DNA of 7,128 nt, taken from assembly GCA_012511915.1 (NCBI GenBank), contig JAAZFB010000283.1, forward strand, positions 1 to 7,128, read 5' to 3'. Each line of letters starts with the position of its first letter. Position 1 is the first letter of the stretch. This stretch comes from Clostridiaceae bacterium. GTDB taxonomy: Bacteria; Bacillota; Clostridia; Monoglobales; Firm-18. Below the pieces are notes generated by a model, which was not told where the DNA came from, ran no database searches, and saw only the letters and a list, made by a program, of their open reading frames with translations. Below, piece by piece: positions 5,468 through 7,128 of the stretch. Both the position numbers and the translations under genes were made by a program.

Positions 5468-6580
5468 ATGGTCCCGAAAGCTGTGTTTGATTCCGATGAG
5501 TTTAAAATAAAAAGAAATGGTTATTCAAATTCAATAAAGAACAAAAAGCGCGAGCTTAAATCAATCTATATTCCTGAAGATGATCATTATTCGCTAAAGG
5601 ACAGTCATGATGCGACCGTTGTAAGGTATATTGAGATGCTTCGCGATAATGCGAACGAAACGAAAGATATATTCTTTGTATCATCTGATAAAGCGCTTCG
5701 ATACTGGGATATGGATCGTAAGGAATGTGAGTATCCTGTTGTGATATATCCAAGCCAATTGTTTTTGATATTAGTTAAAACTTGCGGAAGGTCTCAAAAC
5801 GATTTCAATAGCTTTGTTAGTTTTATAAACATCAATCCTGCCAAGCATCAAATATCAGCCGAAAAAGCAAATATCATTCTTTCTGGTATAAGTTCAATAA
5901 CTGAAGATATATCTTCCCAGAAAATATTAGTATCTGCTATTTGTGATGGAGAGTTTCAGGACGTAACACAACAATCTAATGCAGATCAAGAGTTTTATCA
6001 GAAAGTTCAATCATTCAGTCAAAATTATTTAGCCAATGAATTAACAGAAAAAGAAAGCCGAATTTCTTCTCTCACTGTAGAAACCGAGCATCAAAATCAA
6101 CAAATTGAAGTTCTAAATCAAACGGTCGAAGCAGTTTCGACAAATAATCAAAAAAAGTCAAAGGAACTCGATGAAAGAATCAAAGAACTCAGACGTAGAG
6201 AACAGGACTTAGAGACAAGCAGAGAAAGAGTATATTCTTTTGCTGAGAAAAAAATTAAGCCCATCTTCATTTTGAAGTGGTATGTTATGCCGATTATCAT
6301 TTTTATTTATTTTTTAGCTCTATTAGTATTTGTTTTTCTACAGTTTGCTTATTGTGATGCTTCTTGGAATTTTGTCACGCAAATAGTATCTAACATTGCA
6401 ACCACAACATTTGGGAAAAATGTAGATGAATATATTGCATATGTTGATGGTGCTGGCTTCGCTGTACTAACCGGTTTTTTACTTCCTCAATTTTGTGTAA
6501 AACCTTGGAATGCTGATAAAAGAGAAAAAGACAAACAAAAAAAGATTGAAAAGTATATAAAAAAGAACAAATTGCTTTAG
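5468..6580 (+). CDS. PIN-domain protein, -1-frame C-terminal part (rest of PIN, coiled coil, two membrane segments)
   Basis: The first in-frame ATG is 5468 (370 aa), but coding similarity extends back without a stop to 5246, adding 74 residues; ATG 5468 has no proper ribosome site (only GATGAG). The true protein is therefore probably the joined 722-aa form. In this ORF, HDATVVRYIEML (D48) and IFFVSSDKALRYWD (D74) supply the distal acidic PIN residues (D400 and D426 in the joined protein). Residues about 190-265 are rich in E, K and Q with heptad-like spacing, predicting a coiled coil. Two membrane segments follow: about 270-296 (strongly hydrophobic) and about 325-345, then a lysine-rich tail. 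Predicted: a membrane-anchored ribonuclease with its catalytic part in the cytoplasm. Membrane-tethered nucleases are known in abortive-infection and toxin-like systems, but this assignment is inferred from architecture. The gene is monocistronic and ends before a hairpin. Confidence 0.82.
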   Translation: MVPKAVFDSDEFKIKRNGYSNSIKNKKRELKSIYIPEDDHYSLKDSHDATVVRYIEMLRDNANETKDIFFVSSDKALRYWDMDRKECEYPVVIYPSQLFLILVKTCGRSQNDFNSFVSFININPAKHQISAEKANIILSGISSITEDISSQKILVSAICDGEFQDVTQQSNADQEFYQKVQSFSQNYLANELTEKESRISSLTVETEHQNQQIEVLNQTVEAVSTNNQKKSKELDERIKELRRREQDLETSRERVYSFAEKKIKPIFILKWYVMPIIIFIYFLALLVFVFLQFAYCDASWNFVTQIVSNIATTTFGKNVDEYIAYVDGAGFAVLTGFLLPQFCVKPWNADKREKDKQKKIEKYIKKNKLL

Positions 6581-6618
6581 AGTGTATCTTTTAATCAATT
6601 TCCCATTATGTTTACACC

Positions 6619-6660
6619 ATGCCCCAGTCGGTACTTATCCGACCGGGGCATAATCTTTTC
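6619..6660. terminator. Terminator-like hairpin between convergent genes
   Basis: ATGCCCCAGTCGG (6619-6631) pairs with CCGACCGGGGCAT (6639-6651) over 13 positions with one A-C mismatch and a 7-nt loop. On the plus strand AATCTTTTC follows, a short imperfect U-tract, so it probably terminates the PIN transcript with moderate efficiency. On the minus strand it lies just after the small reading frame ending at 6663, but without a T run. Confidence 0.65.
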
Positions 6661-6662
6661 AA

Positions 6663-6893
6663 TCAGGTTTCCTCTCCCCTCGGTAGGCAGATCATCATGA
6701 GGTCATCGCACGCGTTGAGAACGCGCTGGGCGTTTTCGTTGTAGAGCGGTGCGTCACCAAATTCTGTGTGTATGCTCGCTGGGCCGCAGTTAAATTTCAT
6801 CCTTTCTTTTTGCCGGGGGTTCGGGGCTGCCCCATGACAAGCGCCGGAGTCATTTGTAATGACAAAGGCATTGCTTGCAAATACAACAGACAT
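6663..6893 (-). CDS. Small protein of unknown function, possibly mobile-element borne
   Basis: The minus-strand frame encodes 76 aa from ATG 6893, or 45 aa from the internal ATG at 6800 (MKFNCGPASIHTEFGD...). I favour the internal start: the composition from there is protein-like, while the upstream part is a GC-rich stretch with repetitive C/G tracts. AAAAAGAAAGG stands directly before it, though its spacing to ATG is very short. A second minus frame, from GTG 6916 to TGA 6797, overlaps this ATG as ATGA; it would give a 39-aa peptide ending RTPGKKKG. GC content here is clearly above that of the PIN gene, suggesting a different origin. I do not recognise a domain and assign no function. It converges on the PIN gene with the hairpin between them. 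Confidence 0.45.
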   Translation of the reverse strand: MSVVFASNAFVITNDSGACHGAAPNPRQKERMKFNCGPASIHTEFGDAPLYNENAQRVLNACDDLMMICLPRGEET

Positions 6894-6990
6894 CCTTTGG
6901 TGACACCCAGTTTCACTCGCGTTTTATAATTCTGAGCGGTAATATTCTCCTGTTAATAGGCAGAAATAAGGCAATAATATCGTTCGAATA

Positions 6991-7029
6991 TAGAGAAAAA
7001 CCGCCCTTGTACTTAGCTGTGCAAGGGCG
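6991..7029 (-). terminator. Intrinsic terminator, minus strand
   Basis: Bases 7002-7012 (CGCCCTTGTAC) pair with 7019-7029 (GTGCAAGGGCG) in an 11-bp stem with one wobble and a 6-nt loop. Read on the minus strand, the stem is followed by GTTTTTCTC, a good U-tract. It lies 25 nt beyond the stop of the minus-strand frame at 7055 and supports that frame being a real gene end. On the plus strand only ATTTTATC follows, so activity there would be weaker. The 470-nt gap 6581-7054 contains this, the hairpin at 6619 and the small minus-strand frame, and nothing else I can support. Confidence 0.82.
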
Positions 7030-7054
7030 ATTTTATCAAGTAGTTCTGTTGAGT

Positions 7055-7128
7055 TTATTTTAGAGACATATCAAATGCATGCTCCATTTGTTGCTTAGCT
7101 TTGCTGTTGAGTCCGCTTTTTTCTGCTA
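7055..7128 (-). CDS. 3' end of a minus-strand gene (partial, unidentified)
   Basis: On the minus strand the window edge opens into a frame that ends at TAA (7057-7055) and encodes the C-terminal 23 residues AEKSGLNSKAKQQMEHAFDMSLK. The residues look like an amphipathic helix, and a strong terminator follows 25 nt later, which is the main support. The piece is too short to name a family. It would converge with the PIN gene and run in the same direction as the small frame at 6663-6893. Confidence 0.5.
   Translation of the reverse strand, partial: AEKSGLNSKAKQQMEHAFDMSLK

Noticed and set aside
6588..6596. Inverted 9-bp copy of GATTAAAAG (also at 92-100), as possible element ends
   Set aside because: Nine AT-rich bases are likely to recur by chance over this distance, and neither copy extends into a longer terminal repeat.
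6670..6678. CCTCTCC-like match to the tRNA acceptor end as a right attachment site
   Set aside because: Only about seven to eight pyrimidine-rich bases match, and they fall inside a codon-structured minus-strand frame.
1..7128. CRISPR array, transposase or integrase
   Set aside because: No regularly spaced repeats and no transposase or recombinase motifs were found on either strand.

Overview
The window looks like an accessory island from a low-to-mid-GC Firmicute of the class Clostridia. This is inferred from strong AGGAG-type ribosome sites, a tRNA with encoded CCA, TTG/GTG alternative starts and the protein families present; no taxonomic search was possible. It opens with the last 20 nt of a tRNA gene, best read as tRNA-Ser, and a strong terminator. 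The 3' end of a tRNA gene is a classic landing site for integrating elements.

Layout. Bases 61-290 hold a hairpin and a promoter whose -35 box lies inside a perfect palindrome. Bases 291-2662 carry a small excisionase/MerR-like HTH protein with a damaged C-terminus, followed by a 715-aa PD-(D/E)XK nuclease plus DUF2075-type (Schlafen group 3-like) helicase. Bases 2712-4228 carry three co-oriented genes of nucleotide/flavin chemistry: a NUDIX (MutT-like) hydrolase, a pyridoxamine-phosphate-oxidase-like flavin split-barrel protein and an Isf-like flavodoxin-fold protein with a CX2CX2CX6C motif. Bases 4413-6580 encode one long protein in two frames: winged-helix-like N-terminus, PIN nuclease core, coiled coil and two C-terminal membrane segments. 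Bases 6581-7128 hold a terminator-like hairpin, a small minus-strand reading frame, a minus-strand terminator and the 3' end of a minus-strand gene that runs off the window.

The main observation is at 5240-5246. The PIN gene changes frame exactly at A AAA AAG, in the correct zero-frame phase of a dnaX-type -1 slippery heptamer. A -1 slip there would join the two frames into an uninterrupted 722-aa membrane-anchored PIN protein. No convincing stimulatory Shine-Dalgarno or strong stem-loop is visible, so loss of one A from an A7 run (real or an assembly error) is at least as likely. Two other genes also carry frame lesions: the PPOX gene lacks one T in a T run, and the HTH gene appears to have lost about 26 nt. 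The island is therefore either decaying, mis-assembled at homopolymers, or in part recoded.

How the genes may work together: the HTH/nuclease-helicase pair and the membrane-tethered PIN protein both resemble defence or conflict modules, and they flank a redox/nucleotide-sanitation cassette. Their functional link is inference.
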